A model generated the notes under the pieces. The model was not told where the DNA came from, made no database searches, and worked only from the letters and a program-made list of their open reading frames with translations. The translations under genes were made by a program, and so were the position numbers. Below, in pieces: positions 45,544 to 55,285 of a stretch of DNA of 64,000 bases (position 1 is the stretch's first letter; the number at the start of each line of letters is the position of its first letter). This stretch comes from Latrodectus hesperus (Eukaryota > Arthropoda > Arachnida > Araneae > Theridiidae), in NCBI GenBank assembly GCA_037975125.1, contig CM075855.1, forward strand, positions 107,911,912 to 107,975,911, read 5' to 3'.

Positions 45544-46776
45544 TTACTGGGGGTTCACGTTAAATTGGTTAGTTGTGATGTTCCAGCTGTAGTTTTGGAA
45601 GGCATTATATGATGGACAGTATTTGTCATAGGCTGCATGATGTGTATTGTAGTTTGCTCCACGTCTGTTTTCTTCTAGGCAGTTGATGCATTCTCGTTTT
45701 GTCGAGTGGCAGGTTTGAGTTTCATGGGTTTTACTACATTTACCACAACAACTGTTGGTATTTGGGCAGTGCGCTGTCATGTGTCGATAGTCTTGGCACT
45801 TCAAACAACGTTTGACTGTGTGGAATTTTTGTATGCCATGACGTGATAGGCCGATATATATGAATCTTCTGGCTGTAAGTTTGTGGGCTAATGTCCTTGG
45901 CAGCTCTATTATTACATTCCATGCTTCCTGGGTTTTAGTGGATCTTCTCATTTCGGTTATGCTGATTGGGATGTCTATGTTAGCTAAATATAGTTCCTCT
46001 TTGCATGTGTTGATTATGGTGTCTTCCGAGGTGCCATCAGGGATGTTGAAGATAATTATTTTTTGTTTAGGGGTTGTTTTGTTGGAAACTTCAGGTTTTT
46101 CTTTTTCGAGGGTAGATTTTAGTATTTCTTTATCTTTGATGCTATGACATTTGATTTCAAGATGGTTGAATCTATTGTAGATTCGCTTGGGTCGTATATC
46201 TGTTTTAATTGTTTTGACGGTTTCCGTTAAGTTTTGATTATTTTGCTTTTTGATTATCAATGAGGGAGGGGAATTTAGGACTTCGCTGTATAATTTTCTT
46301 GAGTTGTTAGTTGGGTCTTGACTGTCGCCTTTTCTTGCAAGTGTGACGAGAGTATTGTTAACTTCTTCCAGCTTCTTGTTGAGCTGCGGAATCAGATTAT
46401 TTGTTAAATCATCAAGTTTTTTGCTGTTGTTTTCGACATCTTGGTTTGTTGTTGTATATGGCATCGCAGAGGTTTGCACTTTTAGTGTGTCATGCAGTTC
46501 ACTGATGAGGTCGTCTGCCTGTAGTCTGAGTTTAGTTGGGAGGTAGTATCTATCCCCATATTTTGAGCGGAGGATGTTCATTAATTTGTGTATTATCTTG
46601 TTTTGTTCACTGGTGGCCTGCTTTACATTGCTTGGTGTAGATGAGCGAGAGTTAATTGTAATAGTTGGGCTTGCATTTTCCTTTGGTGGAATGTCGTTAG
46701 TGCTATCTGATGATGGCAAGCCAATGATGCTTTCGTTGGAGTGCGACCTCCGTGTTTGTTCGTTTTGATGTTCCAT
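45544..46776 (-). CDS. LINE B ORF1, gag-like RNA-binding protein, intact
   Basis: 410 residues from ATG to stop with no break. The N-terminal third is Ser/Asn/Thr-rich and likely disordered. About residues 85-170 contain a heptad-like, coiled-coil-prone segment (LDDLTNNLIPQLNKKLEEVN). About residues 235-330 form the RRM-like fold typical of LINE gag proteins (KQKIIIFNIPDGTSEDTI through GLSRHGIQKFHTVKR). Then come zinc knuckles CLKCQDYRHMTAHC (C-x2-C-x4-H-x4-C) and CGKCSKTHETQTC (C-x2-C-x3-H-x4-C), and a third Cys/His cluster (CINCLEE, later HHAAYDKYC). The expected role is to bind LINE RNA. It ends about 40 bases before the ORF2 ATG. It is the only full-length intact TE protein in this window. 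Confidence 0.9.
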   Translation of the reverse strand: MEHQNEQTRRSHSNESIIGLPSSDSTNDIPPKENASPTITINSRSSTPSNVKQATSEQNKIIHKLMNILRSKYGDRYYLPTKLRLQADDLISELHDTLKVQTSAMPYTTTNQDVENNSKKLDDLTNNLIPQLNKKLEEVNNTLVTLARKGDSQDPTNNSRKLYSEVLNSPPSLIIKKQNNQNLTETVKTIKTDIRPKRIYNRFNHLEIKCHSIKDKEILKSTLEKEKPEVSNKTTPKQKIIIFNIPDGTSEDTIINTCKEELYLANIDIPISITEMRRSTKTQEAWNVIIELPRTLAHKLTARRFIYIGLSRHGIQKFHTVKRCLKCQDYRHMTAHCPNTNSCCGKCSKTHETQTCHSTKRECINCLEENRRGANYNTHHAAYDKYCPSYNAFQNYSWNITTNQFNVNPQ

Positions 46777-46797
46777 ATTTTAAAGTTTATTATGAAT

Positions 46798-47459
46798 GTG
46801 GAAACGGTACGTGTAGCTTGATTCAGAAAGCCTAAATTGCTTGTGGTGAGAATTGATAAAAGGTAATGGAACGTTACATACAGGGATAAGTGACCCAGAT
46901 GTCATAACTCTTCCGCTCCGCATACCGAGTGCACACTTTGATTTTGTATCAAGCATTAGGACATACAAACTAACACCCTGAGTGGGGCCCAGTGACCTGC
47001 ATTGATAATGCTATTATTTGTAATATTTTAATTATTTGTATTAGTAAGTAATTGTATAGTTGGGTATGTTTATAAGCATCGGTTTAGCTTGTTAGAATGT
47101 TATTTAAGATTTAACGGAGCTGGTACAAAAATAATTATTAATGGCAAGATAATTTGGGTAACGGGGGTAATGTATACTGGTCACTGAGGTCCACTCAGGG
47201 TTGGTTAAAATGATTGGAGTGGATATAAATTAGGTACTCTAACCAATTATAGAAATAAAGCATAATAATACTAATAATGCTAATGAAAAGGTAGTATTAT
47301 AAAAACTAACCATAAATTCCAATTACAAAAAAAAAAAAAAAAAAAAAAACTTAGCTGGGACATAGTCATTCATAGTCTATTGAATACTATTGCTAGGAAT
47401 AAACATGAAAAAACTATAAACATAGTACATAACTTTACAAAGGTAAAAAAGAATGAGAA
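46798..47459. other. probable LINE B 5' UTR and a 23-base poly-A
   Basis: 46.80-47.25 kb has mixed composition and no gene; as it lies upstream of ORF1 it may be the 5' UTR. A run of 23 A lies at 47327-47349, which may be a tail of a plus-strand insertion or a simple homopolymer. Confidence 0.45.
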
Positions 47460-48960
47460 TGACGCAGAGGCCTGTAGAAGCACTCAAGACTAACTCGAAA
47501 ATTGAAATAACTCCCGTGTCGTGGAGACAGATTGGGAGCTAGAAAAATAATAATTGAAATAAATTAATCAAGCCAATTAAATAAAAAGTAGCTTGCCAAA
47601 TTGATAAGGTCTTGAAAAATAGGACAAGCCTAGAGAGTAGAATTGTTAAACACCAGTTAATTCTGAAACGCTAGGTTAAATGAGAAGCTAGAGAAGCGCA
47701 GATTAAAAATAATTGGAATAATTAGTTGGGTGCCGGAAGTGGGGGAAGTTAGAAAAAAAAAGAAGTTTGCAATTGACAACAGAGTGTACGCATAAAAAAA
47801 AATGAGAAAGAAAGAAGAGAGAGGAAAAAAGAAGGAAAAAAATGTAAAAGTAAAAAAAATTTAAATAAAAAATAAATAAATAATTTAAAAAAATAGGAAA
47901 AAGTAAATAAAGTAAGTAAATAGATAAAAGAGATAAGTAAATGAAAAGTAAATACCGACTAAAGCAGAGAGGCATCGTAAGAAGCGAGTAAGAAAAATTA
48001 GAAAATTGAAATTACTCCAGAGTTGCTGTGTTAAAAGGGGAGCTTGTAAAGCACTAATGACGCTTAGCCAAACAGGCTAATTAGTAGGGCAGATTGTAGA
48101 GTAGTTTAAGTCTTGAACCATAGTACCGACCAGGAGGGCAGAAGAGTTGATGACAAAGCCAAGAAACAAGAAAAAAAAATATGATAAAAAATAATAAATA
48201 AATAAATAATAAGAAAAAATAAAAAATATATATATATATATATATAAATTAAAAAAATATAAAAAATTATTCAAAAAAAAAAAAGAAAAAATGGGTTAAA
48301 CCTAAGAAATGAGCATAGCGATAAACGCAAAAAAAAATATATATCTATATATATATATAAAAATAAATAAAATAAATGAAATAAAAAAAATTAAATATAT
48401 AAAATTTAAAAAAAATAGAAAAAAAGTAGTTAAAATAAGTAAATAAATAAATGAGATTAGTAAATATAAATTAAATAAAAAAAACTGACGCAGGGCGGCC
48501 TCGTAAGAAGCGAGTAAAATAAATTAGAAAATTGAAATTACTGCAGTCGCTATGATAAAAAGGGGGCTTGTAGAGCACTGATTACACTTAGCCAATCAGG
48601 CTAATTATTAGGGCAGGTTGCACAGTTGTTTCAGTCTTGAACAATGGTACCGGCCAGGAGGGCTGAAGAGTTGACGACAAAGTCAAGGATCGAGAGAAAA
48701 AAAAAAGAATAGGTTGAAACCTAAGAAGTGAGCACAGCGATGTACGAAAAAAAAATGTCCTATAAGGGCCCAAAATGGGAAAGTTAATTTAACAATTAAA
48801 AATTTGCTGCAAAGTGTTGTCAAAAGAAGCGCAAGGCAAAGTGGAGAACTTTAAAATTAGTCCGGAGACTCTACGCCGTTTAGGAAGCGAGTAAAACGCT
48901 AATTAAAGTTGAGTAATTTAATTAAGTGCCGGAGATTGGTATCCAAAGGGTTAAGTGGAA
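47460..48960 (+). repeat. degenerate ~515-bp tandem repeat, purine-rich
   Basis: Related GC-richer blocks recur: GACGCAGAGGCCTGTAGAAG (47460), GGCATCGTAAGAAGCGAGTA (47971), GGCCTCGTAAGAAGCGAGTA (48497), spaced 511 and 526 bases, and a partial fourth near 48820. The second and third units share AAATTAGAAAATTGAAATTA, GGCTAATTAGTAGGGCAG/TTATTAGGGCAG, GTACCGACCAGGAGGGC/GTACCGGCCAGGAGGGC and CCTAAGAA.TGAGCA. Between blocks the DNA is A-rich low complexity (AAATAAATAAAT, (TA)n at 48228-48245 and 48340-48358). The position just upstream of LINE B suggests promoter-like 5' UTR repeats, but this is inference. Confidence 0.7.
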
Positions 48961-50889
48961 GAAGAAAGAGGGGGACCGTCTCCCTGCGAAAAGCTGGACA
49001 TAGAAAAATTTACATCAGCAATACAAATACATAGGGAAGCAATGAAGAACCATTGGTCGAAAAGGGGGGAAAAAAGAGAAAAATATAAAAAACTAATTGC
49101 ATAAAAATGGTAATAGCATAAGTACAAATAATTATTTTGAAAAATGAAGAACATTTTCAGAAGCACAGAAATCGGCTCCGAATAAAAATAAAAATATTGG
49201 TGTGGATTGATTAAAAATTAAAAATTTAGAGTAAATTAAAAAGGAAATAGGTGCAAAAAAGATACAAAAATACATGAAAATTCACAAACAAAGCTACGTA
49301 ATGAAAAATTATAGAGAAAAAACTATTAAAGTTACAGACAAATGTTAAAAATATATTAAAAGCTTAAAATGTCCACTCCAAGATAAAATTAATTACAAAA
49401 CGATTGAACACTCAGGGCCAGAGTAACTGAATGATAATTAAAAAAGTACAAATAAAAAGTTTTAGAAAACGACAAAAAACATGAAAAATTTATAAACATT
49501 AAAAGTTCAATATCTCCGGCCCTAATTGTCCTATCGTTACAAATTAACCAACAAAATGTGCAGAACAATCATGCGGATTGAGATATTATGACATCTAGGC
49601 ACTTACCTTAAAATTTAGCCAGACATGTTGTTGTTGACGATTGACATTAGGAGTAATTCATAGGCCAAGAGCAGTACTTCGTCTAAAACCAACGACTGTT
49701 AACATCTAGCAACCAATGTCTACTAAATTAAATTATGTCTATTAAATTGTTGCCACCTTTCTACTTTAACTTCATCAATATAGTGTAAAGAAATTGTCAA
49801 TACGCTTCTAAATTCTCCCACCCATTAATTGATGGTAAACGAATGTTTGCTTGTAAACAAACGCTACGACATTAATCAGTTATGACGATACCATCAGCAG
49901 ATGGCATCCGCTTCTACCTACACCAAAATTAAGCAAATTTTCCTGCTTAAATAAAGTAGTATCTTAGTTAAATATTTTATTATAATAAGATTTAAATGTG
50001 CAAAATAAACAGAAGATTAAATAATTTACCCATAACACTGTCATGCAAACCCAATTCTAACCCAGGGAGTACTTCCATTGATCCTATGAAATGTTTCTGT
50101 GATTTTTTTAAAAATATTTTATTAAGTAGTCATGTTATTCTTATATTGTAAACACTCGGTGCACCAAAAATTGTTAGAATCTCTATGTATTTCTCTCTTG
50201 TATTGCTAGATCTTGTATAACTTTTCTTGAATTTTTTCACTAACTCTCGGGAAGCTTAACGGAGTTATGTGCTCCTGAAGCTATGTCTTCTCCATCTCTT
50301 AGGCAACTTCAACTTCTTCATTAAGCCCCAAAATTTTTAATTAGTACAGAGGCAAATGGCTTACAGCTAGAAACCTCACAGCAAAATTTAGACTAGACCA
50401 TATTGGGGTAATGAAACTGGTTTTTGAGGAAATGAAGTTAAAGAGCTAAGATCACAAAAATAAGCGAGTGAAAAAAAATTAAACGAATTTTTTCTATATT
50501 TTGATAAATTATTTAAAAAATCATTTAATCTACATTGAAAAATATTGATGACATTACATTAACGGTTTTTATTTTTTCAAAGAGACAGTTTTTAATTTTG
50601 TTTCTATTATTGCACTACATTTATAAAGTAAATAAATTTTACCTATTATAAATATTATAATTTTTAAGCAAGTCTTTTATTTTTAATTAAAATTTATTTA
50701 ATTAATTATTTTCATTTACTTTTATTGCAACTGATTAAATTAGATTATGAAGATTTTTTTATGTACTTTTGAGGTTTTAGTACTTTTTCATTGCAGTTAA
50801 CTTTTTCGATAAAATAATAAGTTGAATGCAAGTGTGATAATATAAAACCATGTATCTGTGGGCTATATTTTTCATTATCTTATTTCAGA
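48961..50889. other. AT-rich, purine-biased spacer, nothing coding
   Basis: From 49.0 to 49.5 kb the plus strand is A/G-rich. At 49.51-49.62 kb there is a more complex block containing GCCCTAATTGTCCTATCGTT, followed on the minus strand by a consensus donor-like AAGGTAAGTG (about 49606-49615). I cannot connect it to an exon. 49.65-50.89 kb is AT-rich and unassigned. Confidence 0.45.
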
Positions 50890-52110
50890 CCTGCCAACTT
50901 TTACGCATCGTGCGTAAAATTTACGCAAAATCGCCAGGTTTTACGCTTTTACTGATAGCATGAATTACTTTACGCGTTTCAGTTCTACTGTGGGCAAAAT
51001 TTAAAAAAGAAAAAAATTTTATATCTTAGCACATAATGGTGATCTTTTCTCGCTAGCCATGATGAGAAACTGAAATTAGCACCCCATTCAACCCATTTAT
51101 GGGAAGAGAAAACTGACTTCCCAGACTGTGGTCGCAAAGGCTCCTAGCGGTCCGAAAATGCACATGTCAAACCTATCGGGGTGGGGAAGCCTGATACTAA
51201 AGAAGTCACTTGGTCAGAATTATATTTCACTTCATTCTTGATTGAGCACAACATACCATTCAGTGTTTCTGATCATGCTGGTCCCCTTTTCAGGAAAATG
51301 TTTCCTAAAAGTGAAAATGCAAAGCGTTATGTATGTGCTTGAACCAAAACTTCTGCCATTATAAATCTAAATGATTGTTATCTTTATTAGTGATACCACA
51401 CAGCAATGCAGAGTGTGAAAGAATTTTTAGTTAAGTGAAAAAGAATCGAAATGAATTTAGAAACTCACTCTCAAATAATAATTTAGAAAATTTGCTTATT
51501 GTGAAATCTTTAAGCGACGGATTCTGTTATGAGCAAGAGTTCAGTAAGAGTTTGTTAGAAAAGGCTAAAAAAGCCACTGTTACATCATTGAATTCTTCCA
51601 GTGTATAAAATATTAAAGAAATATATTTAATGTAGAAAATTTTGTATGGAGTTTTTTTAATCTTTAACCCAGAATTTTTATTTTGTTAATTGTTGATGTG
51701 CTTATAATTATTAACTTTAATTGATTTAAAAGCGATTGTGTGTAGCAGCATTATGTCCAGATAACTTATTTTTGTTAATAAATGATTGAAATAAATATTT
51801 CAACTGAGTGCAATTTAGTGTCATTGTGGAATGCAAAGTATTTCCTTGTAAATATTATTTTAATATTCAGAAAGCACAAAAATTGCAGTGTAATATAAAT
51901 GCATTCTGGAATCTATGGCTTTTAATAATTAAATCTTTAGATGAATTAAATTCTTAGCATCTGCATTTTCATTAGTTAATAATTTACCTTTATTTAACAT
52001 AAAATTAATAGTCAAGTAATAACTTAGTTAATTAAATTACGAAAATATATATCTAATATGTAATTTTGAAAAAAAAGTTTTACTGAAATACTTTTTCGAA
52101 AGTTGGCAGG
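50890..52110 (+). mobile_element. hAT-type element with internal deletion, CCTGCCAACTTT TIRs
   Basis: Perfect 12-bp inverted ends CCTGCCAACTTT (50890-50901) and AAAGTTGGCAGG (52099-52110) enclose 1,221 bp. The left subterminal region holds five copies of TTTACGC in both orientations within about 85 bases (50899, 50912, 50920, 50940, 50972), as expected for transposase-binding sites. The interior encodes two hAT transposase remnants. Flanking octamers (ATTTCAGA and TATGTTAT) do not match, so no TSD is confirmed. Confidence 0.8.
51118..51608 (+). pseudogene. hAT transposase remnant, start and dimerisation end only
   Basis: First an N-terminal-like part, KAPSGPKMHMSNLSGWGSLI, then SLGQNYISLHS and EHNIPFSVSDHAGPLFRKMF PKSENAKRY, broken by frameshifts. 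About 40 bases later comes the hAT C-terminal dimerisation motif PHSNAECERIFS, a TAA, and VKKNRNEFRNSLSNNNLENL to a stop at 51608. The DDE catalytic core normally lying between is gone. The protein cannot be active. The best parallels are hAT transposases with an N-terminal SDHAG-type motif, from general family knowledge. Confidence 0.75.
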
Positions 52111-53023
52111 TATGTTATTTAAATAATCGAAAGATTTAAAATTTCCATTAATAAACATTAATTTTCAATATCTACGAAAAACTTACTTTTCTATCAAGTT
52201 ATGATATTTCATTTTACATATTCATGATTTTGTGTTCTCGAATGATCTAAATTTATGCGAAATCTACTTTAAATACATTTAAAAAAACAAAACTTTGCAT
52301 CACGAAAAAGTAAAAATGTAAAAGCTAAATGAGAATATTCAAATGAGTTTAAGATACCTGTTATAAAAATGTATATTGTGTAAAAACAGCGTTTGCAAAA
52401 AGATAATAAACATACTATTATAACAAATAAGACACCAGATGCAATAAATATAATTACTGTCGCATACATTAATTTATATTTATTTTAATTGTTTTCACAC
52501 ACTTAAATAAATTTTTTACCATAAGTGAAAGATATTTATATTTATTTCTATAAATATTACATTTTTATTCTGATAAATATTTTGATTTATATTGTTTAGT
52601 ATTTGTTATATAATTTTATATTTAAAATCAAACAATCTTTATAAAAGAATTTAAGATGAAGCAACTTTTGATACCATAAATGTTTAAATAAATTAAATTA
52701 ATAAACTGCATTAACGTCATTATTTTCAATATATCAAACATGTGGTAAAAGCAATTTTTTATAATTTATTAATGAATATTTTCTATAGAATTGTGTAATA
52801 GTTACACATTATATTGTCTGTCTTAAAAAATTATCTACAAGTGAAATATTTGGCTGAAATTTTATTAATTAAGTAATTTATTTACGAAAACAATCAGTTC
52901 ATTTTAAACTATTGAATTTATTCTGAAAAAGAAAATTTAAAATAAATATTATAAGTTTTAATATAAAGCAATATGTGCAACCATTAATTTGATATAAATA
53001 ATATTCATATGAAATATAAGCAA
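52111..53023. other. AT-rich spacer, nothing recognised
   Basis: AT-rich, no coding signal. The 66-residue ORF at 52269-52469 is hydrophobic but resembles no family. Confidence 0.5.
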
Positions 53024-54143
53024 TCATAGCTTATTTACATAAAATAATAAAAATAACAGCCTTTCAAGGTGTTTTGGACTGAGACGAGTCCGTTTTTCAT
53101 TGATGACATATCCAGCCTTTGAAAATAATCGTTCACGAGGTCACAAGCATATTAAATTTTGACTTGGCAATTTTTGCCAACGTCGGGAATCGATGTGCAT
53201 TTTCCTTCCACCATAAAAGAGGATCTTTAAGTCTTGGAAGGAAACTGGCTTCTAAATAACGATTCATTTCTAACGTAGCAGTGGAGAATGCATTCCCTAA
53301 AAATAAAATTTTTCATTATCATTATTTAAGTGTAGTATACAAACTAAATATATTTCTTAAAGAAAATCTGAATATATTCTTTATATTCCATTAACTTAAT
53401 GTTCAGTTAAATCTTATTTTCTTTAATTTTAAAATTTCACCGTCTTATTTTCTCTCTCTATATTAATAATAATACTTTCTTTTGATAATAATTTTGTACT
53501 ATCATAAATTTTCAATAAAACTTCTAAATTTCCCTTTTATTGAAAACAAGAAATAGAATTATGATATTTGGAATTTAGAGGTAATTATTAGGTTATTTTA
53601 AGCAGATTATCTTTGACTCTCATTAATTGTGAAGTGGAAAATATAATTCCCTAAAGATTTTATAAGACATATTCATAACTACTGTGTTTTAATACAAGGA
53701 TTAAAATCTGGAATATTCTCAAGCACCGATCAATGTGCATGCAAAAAACTAACTTACAAATCAATTCCCCCTATTGAAAAGTTTCTAGAACTGAACCCGA
53801 GATCTTTCTCCTCTAATAACATGGTATTACCATTCGATCATGTTGAGCCCAAAGTGCCTCTCTTAAATTTCTCCAAAAATCAACTGAAATTACTGTAATC
53901 TAATGAATAGCCTTATGTGACTAAATTAATTCATCTTTCATTGTTAATTTTATAAAATGCATCTTAATTAATTTTTAATCATTCAATAAAGAATTCCTAA
54001 GCCCTTCCTACAATAACTACAAAAATTTATTTGATAAAAAAGGGTGTTTTTTTTCGAGGTATAGAACTTAAAATTTCAATAAAACAACGATATATTATTC
54101 GATTGACATGAATTTTTTTTATTCGAAAGATAATCTTGTGGCA

Positions 54144-55285
54144 TTACATTTTAAATATGATTTCTGGCATATGATTGCCACGGCTGGCTCGGATGTAGTC
54201 CAATCTGGACGTCCAATTTTCGATGACTTTTCCCAACATTTGTGGCCGTATATTCGCAATAACACGGCGAATGTTGTCTTCCAAATGGTCAAGCGTTTGT
54301 GGCTTATCCGCTTAGACCAATGACTTTACATAGCCCTACAGATAATAGTCTAGCGGTGTTAAATCACAACATCTTGGAGGCCAATTCACAGGTCGAAAAC
54401 GTGTCTTTCAGTAAATCGATTGTGGCGCGAGCTGTGTGAAATGTTGCGCCGTCTTGTTGGAACCACCGCTCCTGGACATCATGATTGTTCAATTCAGGAA
54501 TGAAAAAGTTAGTAATCATGGCTCTATACCGATCACCATTGACTGTAACGTTGTGACCATCATCGTTTTTGAAGAATGACGGACCAATGATTCCACCAGC
54601 CCATAAAGCGCACCAAACAGTCAGTTTTTCTGGATGTAACGGTGTTTTGACATACACTTGTAGATTAGCTTCACTCCAAATGCGGCAGTTTTGTTTGTTG
54701 ACGTAGCCATTCAACCAGAAGTGCGCTTCATCGCTAAACAAAATTTGCTTATGAAAATTGGGAGCGACAGCAATCTCGTTTTGGGCCCATTCGACGAATC
54801 TACGCCTTGCTTGATGATCGTTTGGCTTCAAGTCTTGCACGAGTTGGATTTTGTAAGCACGCAAACGAAGATCCTTCCGCAAAATCTTCCATAAAGTGGA
54901 TGGAGACAGATCCAATTCCTGTGCTCGATGGCGGATGGACTCATTCGGGTCTTCCTCAATGCTACGCTCTATAGTAGCAATCGGTCTAATTAGCCCTCGT
55001 GTGCAAAAAATGACCGTTGAGCGACAAACAAACCAAAACAAACCAAACTACAGTAGCAATAGCTTCTTCTGTATACACCGTACGGCGTCTCTGGGGATGC
55101 GAGTTATCAATTAGAGTAAACGTGGTGCGAAAACGTTCCATGGTTAATCGAATTAACTGCTCTGATGGACGATTTTGTCGACGATAAAATGGACGTAGTG
55201 CGCGATACGTATTCCACACAGAACCATTATTTTCGAAATAAAATTGCACAATTTGAAAGCGTTGTTCAGGCGTGAGTCTATTCAT
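54144..55285 (-). pseudogene. IS630/Tc1-like transposase, split by a SINE tail, stop codons
   Basis: Starts MNRLTPEQRFQIVQFYFENN, with N-terminal helix-turn-helix to RRTVYTEEAIATV. Here a SINE fragment interrupts the gene. It resumes IATIERSIEEDPNESIRHRA (second helix-turn-helix), QILFSDEAHFWLNGYVNKQN (first catalytic Asp), KLTVWCALWAGGIIGP, WFQQDGATFHTARATIDLLK (second Asp). Frameshift near 54395; then PVNWPPRCCDLTPLDYYL, where the third acidic residue is Asp, followed by TAG where the family has Trp, then GYVKSL, HLEDNIRRVIANIRPQMLGK, and DYIRASRGNHMPEIIFKM with stop at 54144. Full family length of about 360 residues. Breaks: SINE insertion, one frameshift, at least two stops. Confidence 0.92.
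54982..55048 (+). repeat. 67-bp SINE tail inserted in the transposase gene, 12-bp TSD
   Basis: CGGTCTAATTAGCCCTCGTG, then TGCAAAAAATGACCGTTGAG and CGACAAACAAACCAAAACAA ACCAAAC, the last 67 bases of the (AAACC)-tail SINE family. TATAGTAGCAAT (54970-54981) and TACAGTAGCAAT (55049-55060) are the duplicated target (one mismatch). It is a strongly 5'-truncated insertion. It shows that the SINE was active after the Tc1-like element settled in the hAT intron. Confidence 0.92.

Larger units (their letters stand above)
41830..46797 (-). mobile_element. LINE B: two-ORF non-LTR retrotransposon with gag, EN, RT and RNase H
   Basis: Read on the minus strand: a gag-like ORF1 (45544-46776), a short gap, then ORF2 (45505 down to 41943) with AP endonuclease, RT and RNase H. 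The 3' UTR holds AATAAA near 41860. ORF1 is intact; ORF2 carries several stops and frameshifts. The start of the EN (QINLQRSRSATTQF, then IAFIQEPYTISGEL) is of the R1/LOA-type, while RNase H points to an R1/I-like assemblage; I leave the clade open. The 5' UTR presumably extends right of 46797 into the GC-richer stretch to ~47.2 kb. No TSD was found. Confidence 0.88.

Noticed and set aside
47703..48274. Hydrophobic minus-strand ORFs rich in Phe, Leu and Tyr
   Set aside because: They arise from the purine-rich low-complexity plus strand; no start context or family similarity.
49500..49620. Minus-strand exon with a GTAAGTG donor
   Set aside because: The donor-like site is good, but there is no open frame with similarity and no matching acceptor, so a gene call is not supported.
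50890..52110. Confirmed 8-bp hAT target duplication
   Set aside because: The flanking octamers differ, so the insertion footprint cannot be claimed even though the TIRs are perfect.
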